Of a stretch of DNA of 64,000 nt, positions 11,191 through 22,071 are shown piece after piece. Both the position numbers and the translations under genes were made by a program. The stretch spans positions 1-64,000 of the forward strand of contig JASJFT010000156.1 of the NCBI GenBank assembly GCA_030770425.1, written 5' to 3'. The stretch comes from Darksidea phi. Lineage: Eukaryota; Ascomycota; Dothideomycetes; Pleosporales; Lentitheciaceae. The notes beneath the pieces are model-generated. The model had not been told where the DNA came from, ran no database searches, and was given only the letters and a program-made list of their open reading frames with translations. Each line of letters starts with the position of its first letter. Position 1 is the stretch's first letter.

Positions 11191-13705
11191 ATGGCAACCT
11201 CGCACACTCCCAAGCGGTCAACACCACCAAAACCTGATAATGAACTTCGACGCCTTCCACGTCACCCACTCGCAGGAACAGGTGCAGTTTCGACCCGCTC
11301 GAAGTCCGCACCCGGCGTGAGGCACAACACAGCACAGCCGGACGCATTAGAAGCAGGGCCCCATATCACGGTTCAGCATTACGACTCCTCCCGGAGAACC
11401 TTGATAGCTACAGAGAGGAACGATACTATTCCTAGAGAGAACGATGATGCACAGGCTAGGGGAAACCTCAGCAACGCACGCACGAATTCTGACCCGACTT
11501 CGGCCACTTCTGATGACCTCCACGGCGCCGACGATTGGGACGAGAGAAATGCGAATGTTCCCAGAAGCAACCTGACAGAGTTGGATGTCGCAGCTCTTAT
11601 TTTGAATAAGATGGTAAGATTGGGCAATAAGTTAATAAAAGCCACTACTCACGGCTGGCACAGGTGGGGACTGGCATATTCGCCACTCCAGGAACAGTGC
11701 TCGCCTTCACCAAGTCCAAAGCTATGAGTGTCGCATTATGGACCGTTGGTGGCTTATGGACAGTACTGTCGTGCGTCTCTTTCTCTCTCTTTCTATTCCA
11801 TCGATTCAGTTAATCCTAATCGCTCCACAGCCTTCTTGTATTTCTTGAATTCGGGAACGCATTGCCTTTCAATGGCGGTGAGCTAGTATACGTAAGCTAC
11901 TTTCTATGAACTGCGTGTATGCGAAAGGAACTGACTCTTTCTCCTAGCTCGACGAAATATACCGTTGCCCCGAACTCCTTGCGACCGTGCTGTTCTCGGG
12001 CTTCTTCATAACTCTCCAAAGTTCCCATGGCAATGGCATACAGTTCGCGAAGCATGTCCTGTTAGCCGCGAATGGGGATATTTCCTATTCGACCGATCTC
12101 GATCCTCGCTTGGTACGCTACGTCGCCGTTTCGGTCGTGACCCTCGTCTGCCTTATACATTACTTTTCGGGAAGAGCAGGGCTGTTCCTCAACAAAGTCC
12201 TGGCATTCTATAAAGTGGTGCTTCTTGTGGTCGTATTTTCAGCTGGACTTTCCTACAGCCATACGCATGGCTCGCTGTGGAATGATCCTACGGCACCTTC
12301 CAGTGCAAGCTGGTTGGATGGCCCGGCTGGGATGGTCTCCATATTCTACACTTATCAAGGCTGGGAGAACGCGAATTATGTTTGTAGGCCTCATCAGTAT
12401 CTACTACTCAGCTGACGGTTTCTAGGTCGCGGGGGAAATTCGCGCTTTGGAAGGACGCACGCCTACGAGAACGTTAAAAGTTGGCGCGTTTATCGCAGTC
12501 GGGACCGTTTGGGTCTTATACGTGCTTGTTTCGATCGCATATGTATGTTGTACTCCAAGGGCTTACGCTTGAATTAATATTTTTTGACATCAACTAGTAC
12601 AAAGTCCTGGACTATGCGACTATAACAGAAAGCCATTCTGATCTGGGTGTCGCACTCTACTTCGCCCCGAAGGTATGTACTTTAGGTACCCATCCCGAGG
12701 TTGCAATCGTGAAGTCAGCTGTTTCCACCGAATTCGCGAGGAAAAATATACCTCGGTGCTACAGGTGCTAATGGAAAGCAGGTATTTCGGAGCTCTTTAG
12801 GAATCAAAGTCTGTATGGCTATATCCGCACTGGGCAATGTGCTTGCCGTCACTTACACGTCAGCGAAAGGTGAGGAGCGGCGCCTGGGATTATATCATTG
12901 CTGACAGTGCTCCAGTAAAGCAGACCATTGCTATTCAACGATTCCTCCCATTCTGGCGGTTTCTAATCAGAGACGATGACACACCAAAAGGAGCTCTCGT
13001 CCTCCACTGGATTACCACCGTTCTCATGATTGCCTTCTGCCCTACCAATTCAGACGGCTACTCGTTTGCTATCGGGATATCCACCTACGGGCATATCTTC
13101 TTCAGCAGTCAGTTGGACCGACCTGCGATCCCCATACCCCAGCTGACATTGCCCAGTGTTCGTCGCGCTCGGTCTTTGGGGCCTAAAGCGTCGCATGCGC
13201 ATCCAACACCACAACTATCGTCTCACCATCTTCCGCGGAAAAGCGATCCTCTACTTCGTACCGATCATCTTCGCGTTGGGAAATTTGCTCGTCTTAATAT
13301 TTGCCGCAAAGCCACGGTTACCGGGGAAGATTCCAAGGTACTGGTGGCCAATCACCCTGTTTCTTGTTCTCCTAGGCAGCTTTCTCTACTGGGCTACTAT
13401 GGCTCTCACACGTGTGAAGGTCATCTTCAAAGGAGAGAAGCGAACTCTTGGGGATCTTTTCGGGCTAGAGGTTATCGTCTACCATAAGAACACAAAGGAT
13501 GTGCCTAGTGAGATGAAGGATTCGATTGCCGAAGCGCTAGCTGCGAAGATTGATGGCTCGCGGAGGAGAGTGGAGTGCAGGGTGAGTAGCAACCCCTTCA
13601 TGGTTTACCAATCGTTACTGATGGGTGCAGACCTCAGGACGGATCGCTAAGATAGGAATTGCATTGACTAAAACTAAGGACTTCTTAGCGAGGTGGCTAT
13701 TTTGA
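11191..13705 (+). CDS. amino-acid permease, methionine permease (MUP1)-like, APC/LAT family
   Basis: Ten exons join in frame: 11191-11613, 11664-11770, 11831-11891, 11948-12379, 12426-12542, 12598-12672, 12782-12869, 12916-13107, 13157-13581 and 13631-13705. They give 664 aa. About 140 polar N-terminal residues precede the first membrane segment, which begins VGTGIFATPGTVLAF, the conserved TM1 motif of this superfamily. LLVFLEFGNALPFNGGELVY, YTYQGWENANY and VAGEIRALEGRTPTRTLKVG are typical of LAT/MUP1-type carriers. Around 12 hydrophobic segments are present. The likely role is proton-coupled amino-acid uptake at the plasma membrane. The substrate is inferred from family only. The introns at 12673-12781 and 13582-13630 are the least certain. 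Confidence 0.85.
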
Positions 13706-13874
13706 TGCTAAGTCCAGTAAGCGCGTCAGTCTCTGCTATAGATTCGATATGTTTTCTCTAATATGCATCATGTCATCCCTCCGTTGTCGTCAAAATTTAG
13801 AGCAATTCACCTCATCCATGACTTCTTCTGGCATACACTCTTCCTCAATACCCAAGTTTTCAATGCACCTACTT

Positions 13875-14217
13875 CTAGCGTGGCTTTTTCTTCCTTGGGT
13901 GATCAGCCTCAAAACTGGCGGTCATTCGGATGAACCCATGGTCTATTCCCACGACTGGGTACAGCTTCCTGTGCAGCCATTCTGAATGTCGGTATCCTGA
14001 ATTATATGATCAGATGAGAATCGTTCCACATACAAGGTCTATGCGCACTCACCAATGTCTTTCCCGTACTTGAAGAATCTAATACGTCCATTTTCCCAAT
14101 CGAACGCGCACCCTATTGTATCACCCTCTTCGAACTTAGCATCTTCCGCCAATGCGCCACTAGCTCCTTGCTCCGTAAAGTACCTGCCGTTATCTCCGTA
14201 GTAGCCGAAGGAGAATC
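13875..14217 (-). pseudogene. SPRY-domain gene remnant
   Basis: On the minus strand, 14217-14053 encodes FSFGYYGDNGRYF, then EEGDTIGCAFDWENGRIRFF and KYGKDIG. A 56-bp intron (gtgagt...attcag) leads in phase to 13996-13875, which reads KLYPVVGIDHGFIRM and stops at 13877-13875. This is the second half of a SPRY domain (RanBPM type). No first half, start codon or further exon was found upstream to 14960, and an in-frame stop lies just before 14217. It is therefore called a truncated relic. A first half reached through an unrecognised intron cannot be excluded. Confidence 0.6.
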
Positions 14218-14960
14218 TATTTCATCCTAGAAGCATACTATGGAGATCTGCAAATTCACTATATAATCTAATTGCGACGTAGTAATAAGCGTTATAGCCT
14301 TAGGCAACAACTGTATTAGTAATCTAGCTGTGTGCTGCATGTAAATCTGCGGGCTGGAGTGCCCCACACTCGGAACTTCAGACACAACTTCACGCAATAC
14401 ATTCTGCTGCTGCTCATCATCATTATATTACGCTTCATTGTTTTAGCACGTACAGTGCGCGACACCAGGCAAGGAGAACTGACGGGGTTGTGAGGGTTGG
14501 GCTTGGCATTTTGGGTGCAAGTGACTCCAAAGGCGGCGATAGAAAACCTCCAAAAAAGGAGTCAAAAGTCCCCGGATATGGAGTTACCCTAGTAACCAAT
14601 ACTGGGCGTAACTAGGCATACCACACAATAACCCTCGCCCTGAATCCTCCTTTATTCCATCGAGTAGTAATTGTTCTCTGTTCTTTCGTCAGACCCGAAA
14701 GCGTCCCTGTGATGAACTTTGCGCAGAAGACCTAGCGGAGTTAAAGCTGATCTTTACTTCTAGTTTAAACGTATCCCATTATCAAGCTAACGTAACAAAG
14801 AGCGTCGCTTAAAGGATTTGTACGAGTAGCTCTTCGCCCCTTTGCTTCCGTCTTGCGCTTTCAGGCTACCATTCAGACGATATATAACTCTACGAAGGAT
14901 CCATCTATTCAGCATATTCCAAACCCCAAAGCTTTCTCTATCCTTAGCACTTCTCAAAAA
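14218..14960. other. intergenic, no gene seen
   Basis: This stretch lies between the SPRY relic and the hemerythrin relic. No recognisable coding sequence was found on either strand. Confidence 0.45.
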
Positions 14961-14978
14961 GCTCTGCACACTTGCAAC

Positions 14979-15521
14979 ATGGCGAACCTTCTAAACTGGG
15001 CTGATAACCCCTGGAAACTGCTGCAAATGGATCATGCACGACCACGACTTGGAGGAGGAGAAAATGTTCCCTGGGTCTAAAAGCGTGGAAGGTGTGAGTA
15101 AGGGAGCGCTGCAAGGAAACGTCGAACAACATGCTGAATTTAGCGGTGGTTTGGTGGCATTGAATGAGCATGCCAAGAGGACGAAGACGGAGGCGTACAA
15201 TAGGCAAAAGGTGTGCCAGATGAGTGAGAAATTCGGCAACGCGCTGAGGATGCATATTGCGCGCGACATAGGCACTTTATATGGGCGCTAGATCGCGTGC
15301 CGAAAGAATATGCGCAGAATCTAGCGAATGTGTACCTTGACTGCGAGAAGGACGCCATGAGCTCACAACCCACGTTTATGGTTCCGTCTATGGTGATGGG
15401 ATTGTGCGATCGAAGGTACGAGAACGGGAATGATTGGTCTCAAATGCCTGCGGTTGCGGATTATGTTATCAGCTATGTGGTATGGGTAGACGGATCGGGG
15501 TGCATGGAGGTTTCCGCCTAA
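14979..15521 (+). pseudogene. hemerythrin-like (HHE domain) gene, broken
   Basis: ATG at 14979 starts MANLLNWADNPWKLLQ, the usual N-terminus of fungal hemerythrin-like proteins. The text then jumps, in another frame, to IMHDHDLEEEKMFPG and GNVEQHAEFSGGL, the metal-binding HHxxEE..FP and QHxxF helices. A stop follows at 15289-15291. The family tail (ending DWSQMPAVADYVISYVVW) continues in a third frame to 15521. About 60 codons, including the first His helix, are missing. Two frame breaks and a deletion argue for a dead copy. Introns could explain at most one of the breaks. Confidence 0.65.
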
Positions 15522-15816
15522 TTAGTGATCATTTTAGAATGCCGAGAAAACTTGGGTATGGGATGAAGTAGACTGGAAGACAGGACCATAAAGCTTGGTA
15601 ATACTTATCTGTTTTTGACGCACAGTGCTGTTACTGTAGTGAAGGTAAAGAGCAATAACATTAAAGTTGATGATATGTTCGATTATCCATTGTACAATCC
15701 CAAATGACAGATACCATCCCTTTCGCTGGCGGAATTTTGCCTAGCTCCAAAAACAAACCGCAACACCATGCAATGCAAGCAGACATAAGAGATGATTACA
15801 GCCCTCTCCCATCTGT

Positions 15817-16894
15817 TTAAATGTTCGTCTTCCTCGGCAGCGTCCTGGTGCAGTCCTTCAAATCCTGCATGTTCGTCACACCCAACAAGCTCATCTTAAT
15901 ATATGCCTTTGCGTAATCCTCGTTCCAGTGGGGCTGGTCGCCAACAAACGCCCTCCACTCATCGTTGATCTTGGGGTGTACGGAGAGGGCGGCATCGGAG
16001 GGCAGAACGAAGATGTTTGGGTTGTTCTTGGTGGGCTGGTTGAGTGTGTCATTGTAGAATTCCACATCCCAGACACCAGGGGTAGTATCAAGAGGTTTGC
16101 CAGCTTGTGCAGGATCAACAAAGCGTTGCTTGGCAGAGGAGTGAGCGCCAACGAGGGCGGCGAGATCGTGAGCGGAGAACCCTTTGCGTTCGAATAGGGC
16201 AATGAGGTTGTCAGGGGAGTCATGGACATCGGGAAGGAGACCCTCGGGGGCCGCCCTGGTAGCGTCTTTGCGGCCGACGAAAGTCCTGATGCGAGGACCC
16301 TTTGGGCACGAGATTGTTCCATGGTTGTGTGCGTACTGGGCGAGATCGGCGTAGCCGACTTTGTATTTGGCCTGGATGCTGCGAAGCAGTGTTCGAACGG
16401 ACTGCAGGCCGTTGTTCTCTGGTCGGTCCTGCTCTCCAAAATCCATCATCAGTGAGCCATCTGCGCCACCCCACGTCGAACTCTTGTCCCATGCACCAGC
16501 GTCGTGGAAGCCAAAGCGAACAGCAGCGCGGGCATTGTCATTGCAGAGACCATTCGATTCTTTGAAGTTCTTTGTAAGTTCGGCTGATACATCGTACCCT
16601 GACGCTGAGGTTAACGCATGCACAAGTGGGGTCGATATGATTATACTTACAGACACAGCAAGAGTCAATGGATTGTAGGCATATGAGGGGCTTGCTCGAG
16701 ATCTCGTCCGTGATACCGGACTTTGCTCCAGTGATGATATCTTTGATCAATTGCTGGATGGAGTTGAGAGTGCCCTTGAGCAGGTCTTCCACAAGACCGG
16801 GAGCAGCCTCGCGCTGTTCGAGTTCGAGGGGTGTAGCGATGGCGGAGGTGGCCAGCAAGAGGATGGGTAGAGCACGGACGGCGTTGTGAAACAT
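15817..16894 (-). CDS. secreted class II haem peroxidase (AA2 type)
   Basis: Exons 16894-16651 and 16604-15817 (46-bp intron) give 343 aa. The start MFHNAVRALPILLL was preferred over the longer open frame to 17017 because it begins a clean signal peptide (cleavage near Ala20). Distal haem residues are Arg111 and His115 in VRFGFHDAGAW. The proximal His236 sits in LVGAHSSAKQR. The structural Ca-site region WGGADGSLMMDF is present. A ~55-residue helical insert (GLVEDLLKGTLNSIQQLIKD) separates the signal peptide from the catalytic domain. Class II peroxidases oxidise phenolic or Mn substrates with H2O2. The ascomycete branch is poorly characterised, so the substrate is not assigned. It is convergent with the hemerythrin relic. 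Confidence 0.88.
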
Positions 16895-17050
16895 AGTGAT
16901 GCTAATATCTTTTGCCTTAATGAATGGAGTGATAAGGAGTGGATTTATTGAAGAAAGGTAGAACGAATGTTCTTTCTTCTTTGTGAGTAAATGAGAGTGG
17001 ACAACGACGATCGCCAACGATACTGAAAATCAGAGAGGCCTTACCCCGAC

Positions 17051-17061
17051 CTTATATAAAG
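17051..17061 (-). promoter_or_regulatory. TATA box, peroxidase promoter
   Basis: On the minus strand the sequence reads ctttatataag, about 160 bp before the chosen start codon at 16894. No other TATA-like word is closer. Confidence 0.45.
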
Positions 17062-19434
17062 AGATAATTCCTACAAAAAGCCCCCCGCATCCACTCGTGC
17101 TGAAAGCGACTAGCATCGCCGGGATGAGAACCTTGTTCCCGCGCGCCAACAATGCCCCCAGCGAAGACCCTATCTCGAGGGAGGATCGTCGGGTTTTCGT
17201 TTGACCAGTGCGAGCCTCTCAATAGCCATGCATCCAGGAGTGGCGAGGGTGAGCGAGCCAATGGCTGGGCTAGCAAGCCACACCGAAAAATAGGGTTGAG
17301 TGGGGATGGAGTGGCAGTCCCGATGTTTACCCCTGGTCTCGAACTTCGCGAACTCCGTATACGAAGAGTCCAAGTCGCCATGGACTGTCATTTTGCGTCT
17401 AGGTCTTTAGACCTGGGGTGGGCGGCCATTTGAGGTAAAACGGAATGTGTTGGCAGTCGTGTTGGCCGCTGCTGCCAGCCAGCTAACGCTCGTATCCAAT
17501 ATTGTAACATCATCCCGAATCGGTAAGTCTCTATCGATTGACCATCAAAAGCTTGCCTTTTCCATATAAAGTAGTGCGCTAGTGCTCAGACGGGGCGGGC
17601 GGCTTTTCGCTTATGTGCTTGGCGCTAATAGATCCCTAGGATTCATGTCAGAAACCAGGACCTGGGGCCTACAAAAGTGCATGGGTCAAAGGAAGGGCGC
17701 GCCAACTCCGAAGGTTTGACACGTCCACGATGGATGCCATTCTCCCTTTTCAGTGGTGTATCTCTGGTACGATGGAAAGCGGGCACATGGCTCTATTACA
17801 GGCGTTGCAATTCGAATCAAAAATGTGAAGAGCGTGATTGGCGAGCGGGCGATCTGCACGCTAGGATAGGCTTACCGTATCGTTGGGAACCAGCCAAGAC
17901 TGAAATCACTGCATAACTTTTAATGACTCCATTAGGATAGGGGGCAGCCAGATTGCGCGATCTAGATAATTAGTCGTGTGGCCAGACTGTTTTCGTACAG
18001 AGCAGGTCGTCTTTTCGCCCGCTCCACGGTCCGCCCCATCACGGGCAATGTCTTACTTCGGCCTTGGCAAAGAGCCGCAGCTGATGCTGATACAGCTGTA
18101 TGCAGTATTCCACCGCTTCTTATTTTTTTTGCCAAGTCGGACCTTGCGAGTAAGGCGCTCGCCAAAAATCACTTGGCGGCGTATCCGACCTGGCCTAGTG
18201 CCTGAAACAATAGTATTGTGCAGTTGGTCTGCATCCTGCTCCGGAAATAGGCTTTGAGATGACAACAAGTGCTTCGGTATTGGCTGTGTTGTCCGGAAGA
18301 GCCATGCGGCTGAACACACTGACGAGCTCCACATATCCGTACTCCGCCACATTAGAGTGGCGAGGTGGCCCAACCTGAGAACACCGTGGACTGACGGATG
18401 CTTCTACTCCCACCAAAATCGCGACCGCAACTGGGTTTCGCATTGGTAGTACCAAGCCCAACACCGCTTACAGCGCGAACATATCTCTTCTCGTTGAGGG
18501 AGAGCGCCTGCAGTGAAAGACTAGCACGGTTACGATGCATCAGATGGCTTCTCGAATGCGCCGTACGCCTCACCCGCACGCCAACGAGGGGGAAGCCACT
18601 ACGTCTTTCGTTCCTGCATGAGGCGCCGCTATCATACCTATTCGCGCCTGCACTTACCGCTGCAGCTAAGTCCTGGAGAAACACAGGAGAAACACGCGAG
18701 GGAGGCGGTCACCGACGTGCCGCATTGGGTGCGCGGCGAAGCCGCATCGCGACAAACAACAGCTCGAGGCTTCGGAAGCTTTCAATTATAGTTAAGCGGC
18801 CCGATGCGTGCCTATGCTTTACTTGATGCAATGCAACGTCCGCAAGTACCACAGTGGGGCCGTTGAGAGGATAAGAGAGCGTATGAGCAGGATTGAGGGG
18901 TCCTGTTCACGGGCAGGTGAATAAGCTAATTAGGTATAGTAATTTCCCCATCCATTATAGCGTTGTTTCAGCTTTTTTTACTTCACTTATGAAAGCGATC
19001 TCATCCACCTAACTCGATCTAATGTAAAGGAAATTCATCAAAACTAAAGAGGATTTCGTTATATCTGTAAAGTATTCTCACAAAAAATGATAAAAAACAA
19101 AACTGCTAATGAACTGGAGATTTTGATGGAGTTTTGATAAATAACGAGGGCGAAGAAAAGTCAAAATAACGCCTCATTTTCGCTTAATCAAGGAGGTAAT
19201 TACTATACTTGAATGGACTTATTGACCTGCGCGTGATTAAGTCCTGATTGGAAGCAGCAGCCATCGTACAATAGGCTACCCCGATAGTGGAGGCAGAAGC
19301 GGACCACAGCTAGCGTGCGTGGTACCTTTTCGGTCCCTTGGTCCCCATCTATGGCGCTGCTCGAAACCTCGCTTCATCACCTCAAGGTGTTTCACGCGGA
19401 CTTTCCTCGCCTTTTGTAACAACCTACCTCCCAC
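17062..19434. other. long intergenic stretch, no gene seen
   Basis: About 2.4 kb. Many short frames exist on both strands, but none has family similarity or sensible splice joins. The part from 18900 to 19200 is A+T rich. This could hold degraded repeats or a non-coding transcript; nothing definite is visible. Confidence 0.45.
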
Positions 19435-21332
19435 CTACTCGATCTTAACCTCCACTTTGTCAAAGTCTACCAGCGCGTCCTTAATTCCCTTCTCCAGATC
19501 ACACCAATAGTAGAATCCACCCGCAACTGCGAACAGGAAGAGGTTTGGCAGCATCGGATACCTTAAGTTGTGCGTCCGGTCCTGGATTACGCTCTGAACA
19601 AGGGGGCTGATCCAGCCTGTTGCGAGGTCCAGTGTAAGCTCCAATCCAAAGAAGTGCGCTTCCCTACCACGCGGCAGCATGGAAGCGTACATTACTCGGT
19701 TCGTTGCACGCAGTGCGCTGAACGTGGCTGAGAAGATGAACTGCTCGATCCAGAATTCGGGGACATGTTTGTATCCGATGGGGACGTTCTTGCTGATACC
19801 CAGACATCCCCAGAAAGTGCAGAAGGCGTTGACCGCCAGAAAGACGTACGAGTAGTTCTTGATATGCCACTTGAGTTTTGGGAACAAGAACATCCAGGCC
19901 AAGCTTCCCATGGCCGAAAACAGGACAGCGGTGAACGTGTACACCGTGTAGGCTCGATCACCTACACCGAGGCCGCTAACTTCTCGGAACAACAGACTAA
20001 TAACCGAGTTGAAGCCGCTGGTACCAGTGAACCAGAGGATCCAGCCTAGGCATAGCTTCCAGGCCTCGGGATATTTGGGAATCGATTTGAAGAGTTCAAA
20101 CCCTGAACTTAATGTGAGTGACGAATACAATGCGAGTCACCGATTCTTACATCTCTTCACAGCTAAGGACGCAAGGTTCCTAGAGGGTGGTTTTGGTCCT
20201 TTGACCGAGGGTAGCATGGTCCATCCTAGAATACTAAATACAATAGTGATACATCCACCAATCGTGATGGCAAGTAGGAAGCTGTACACGTCAGCGAGTC
20301 TCTCCTCGTTGCTACCGTCCAGTACCTACCTCTTATACCCATCAAAGATTCCATTACCATTTACGTGCGTTATAATCACGCCAATAAGCAGCGAGGTGAG
20401 CGTTCCGACATTGCTTGCCAACAGACCAAGAACGCTAACCAGAGACCCGCGATTAAGCATCTCCTTCTGGCTCTCCGGCTCCGTTGATATTACCGGTTTC
20501 CCATCCTCGCCCACACGGGTTTGCTTTCTAATCCATCCCGTCTCGCGCATAAAGAGTGGGATGTATGATGATTCCATCGTCGCATAGGCGCCTGCGACGG
20601 TAGTCATGGAAACCCAGAGCGCGGATGCAGATACGAGCGTGCGGTATGATTTATCGGTAAACGATGCGTAGGGCAAGGCGAATGCACCAAAGGTTACGAT
20701 TGTGAAGATCATCAAAGTTTTGCGGTAATCTTGAATCCACTCGTCAGCCCAATGCTTCGATACGGTAACCAGATGTCGAACTTACGGGCGTAGTCTGCGA
20801 TGCCAGAGAGGAAAATGGTCACGACGCCCTCCATGGCTCGCGAGATGGCCTGAAGGTAGAGCCTGCTTATTGTTAATCGCGCACCGCCACTGTATGCTTC
20901 AAATGCGGAACTCACACATAGCTGTTGTAGTCCACCTCGCCGGCGCCAAACGGAACAACGCAATTGATTACTCCACGCCTCGCGCAAGGCTCGTTGGTTC
21001 CGGGCTTGTGGCCCTGGATGTTGGCCGAGGACTGGAGGACGGCGGGAACATAGCGCGTAGCCATGCCGAAGGTAGGTCCGGTCTAGATATCATTAGCATT
21101 TCACTTTTTGATGTCAGTCCGAAGGGTAACAGGTCTGAGTTTGAGGTCTGGAGTGAATAGGGACGTTACTAACAGAGTAGCAGAGAATCAGCCACGCGAT
21201 CAATGCCTTCTTCGTTTGCAGCGGCGACTTTGGCTCCTCAGCCTTTTCGACATCCTTAGCCGACTCTGTCTCGCTCTTATCGACGGCTTGCACCGCGATA
21301 TGGTCGACTTCTTCTTTCTTGATGTCAGCCAT
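19435..21332 (-). CDS. Atg22-like vacuolar/MFS transporter
   Basis: Six exons (minus strand): 21332-21174, 21082-20916, 20862-20786, 20729-20330, 20281-20151 and 20102-19435. All phases match and give 533 aa. The start MADIKKEEVD was chosen because the frame upstream has only a GTG. The TM1 region reads ALIAWLILCYSTGPTFGM, then ATRYVPAVLQS and PCARRGVINCVVPFGAGEVD. These are hallmarks of the Atg22-like family, in which Atg22 exports amino acids from the vacuole after autophagy. About 11-12 membrane segments are present. Filamentous fungi carry several Atg22-like paralogues, so a direct autophagy role is not certain. It is divergent from the DHA1 antiporter across 739 bp. Confidence 0.87.
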
Positions 21333-22071
21333 CACAAAGATCACAAAATCTTACGATATGCATATTAAAAAGACGGCAATGCACACTCTATATGAGCACG
21401 GCAATCAGCCTCTCATCCAGGCTGCTGGATCGTTGCCTTCGTGCTACTATACCCCTCCAACATACAACGGCAGGATCAAAAACTTGCTCATTACCCCATT
21501 CGGCACATCTCCCATTCTTCAACTAAATTTCTCCATCCAATGAGCACATTATTAAGCGCAGTATTACGGGTTTAACCTACCACAAGTAAAGACATCGAAG
21601 CGGGCCGAGGGGCGCTTCGGGTTAACCAGACCAATCCTTCTCCGAACCTATATACGGCCTCGCATACGGATGGTAGCACAACTTCCCTTGGTAGTGGGCC
21701 TCACCGCCATTCGCACGTGCTTTTGAGTGGTTCGTGGTTCGTGATCCATGCAGTCAGCACTATTCCCGGTCAGCATCGCGAGCACGTTTCTTGGCTGGCG
21801 CAGCCGGCTGCACGCCTGTGTCGCACGGTCCTCTTAAGCACGTTTGTGAGCACCGAATTGCATCTGACAGTTGAGCCGTAGCCGTGCGGCCCCCCATCGA
21901 GGTTCTTGCCACGGATATGTGGCATGTGGGTACGATGACTAGTTCTTACGATACGGCGAGAATGGTGCACCGACCGCCGGGGCGGAGCCCTTCAAAAGAT
22001 TATGGTTAAGCCGGCGACTGCAACGATTTTAGAACAGCTTTACTGCATGTCCTTCGTGTTTCCAACCCACG
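21333..22071. promoter_or_regulatory. divergent promoter, Atg22-like / DHA1 antiporter
   Basis: 739 bp with no gene. It holds four GAGCAC cores: 21393-21398 (TGAGCACG), 21542-21547 (TGAGCACA), 21780-21785 (CGAGCACG) and 21848-21853 (TGAGCACC). In reverse they read GTGCTC, close to the TGTGCTCA site reported for the fungal copper regulator MacA/Mac1. The copper link is an inference. Confidence 0.4.

Noticed and set aside
16895..17017. longer N-terminus for the peroxidase
   Set aside because: It would bury the signal peptide inside the protein.
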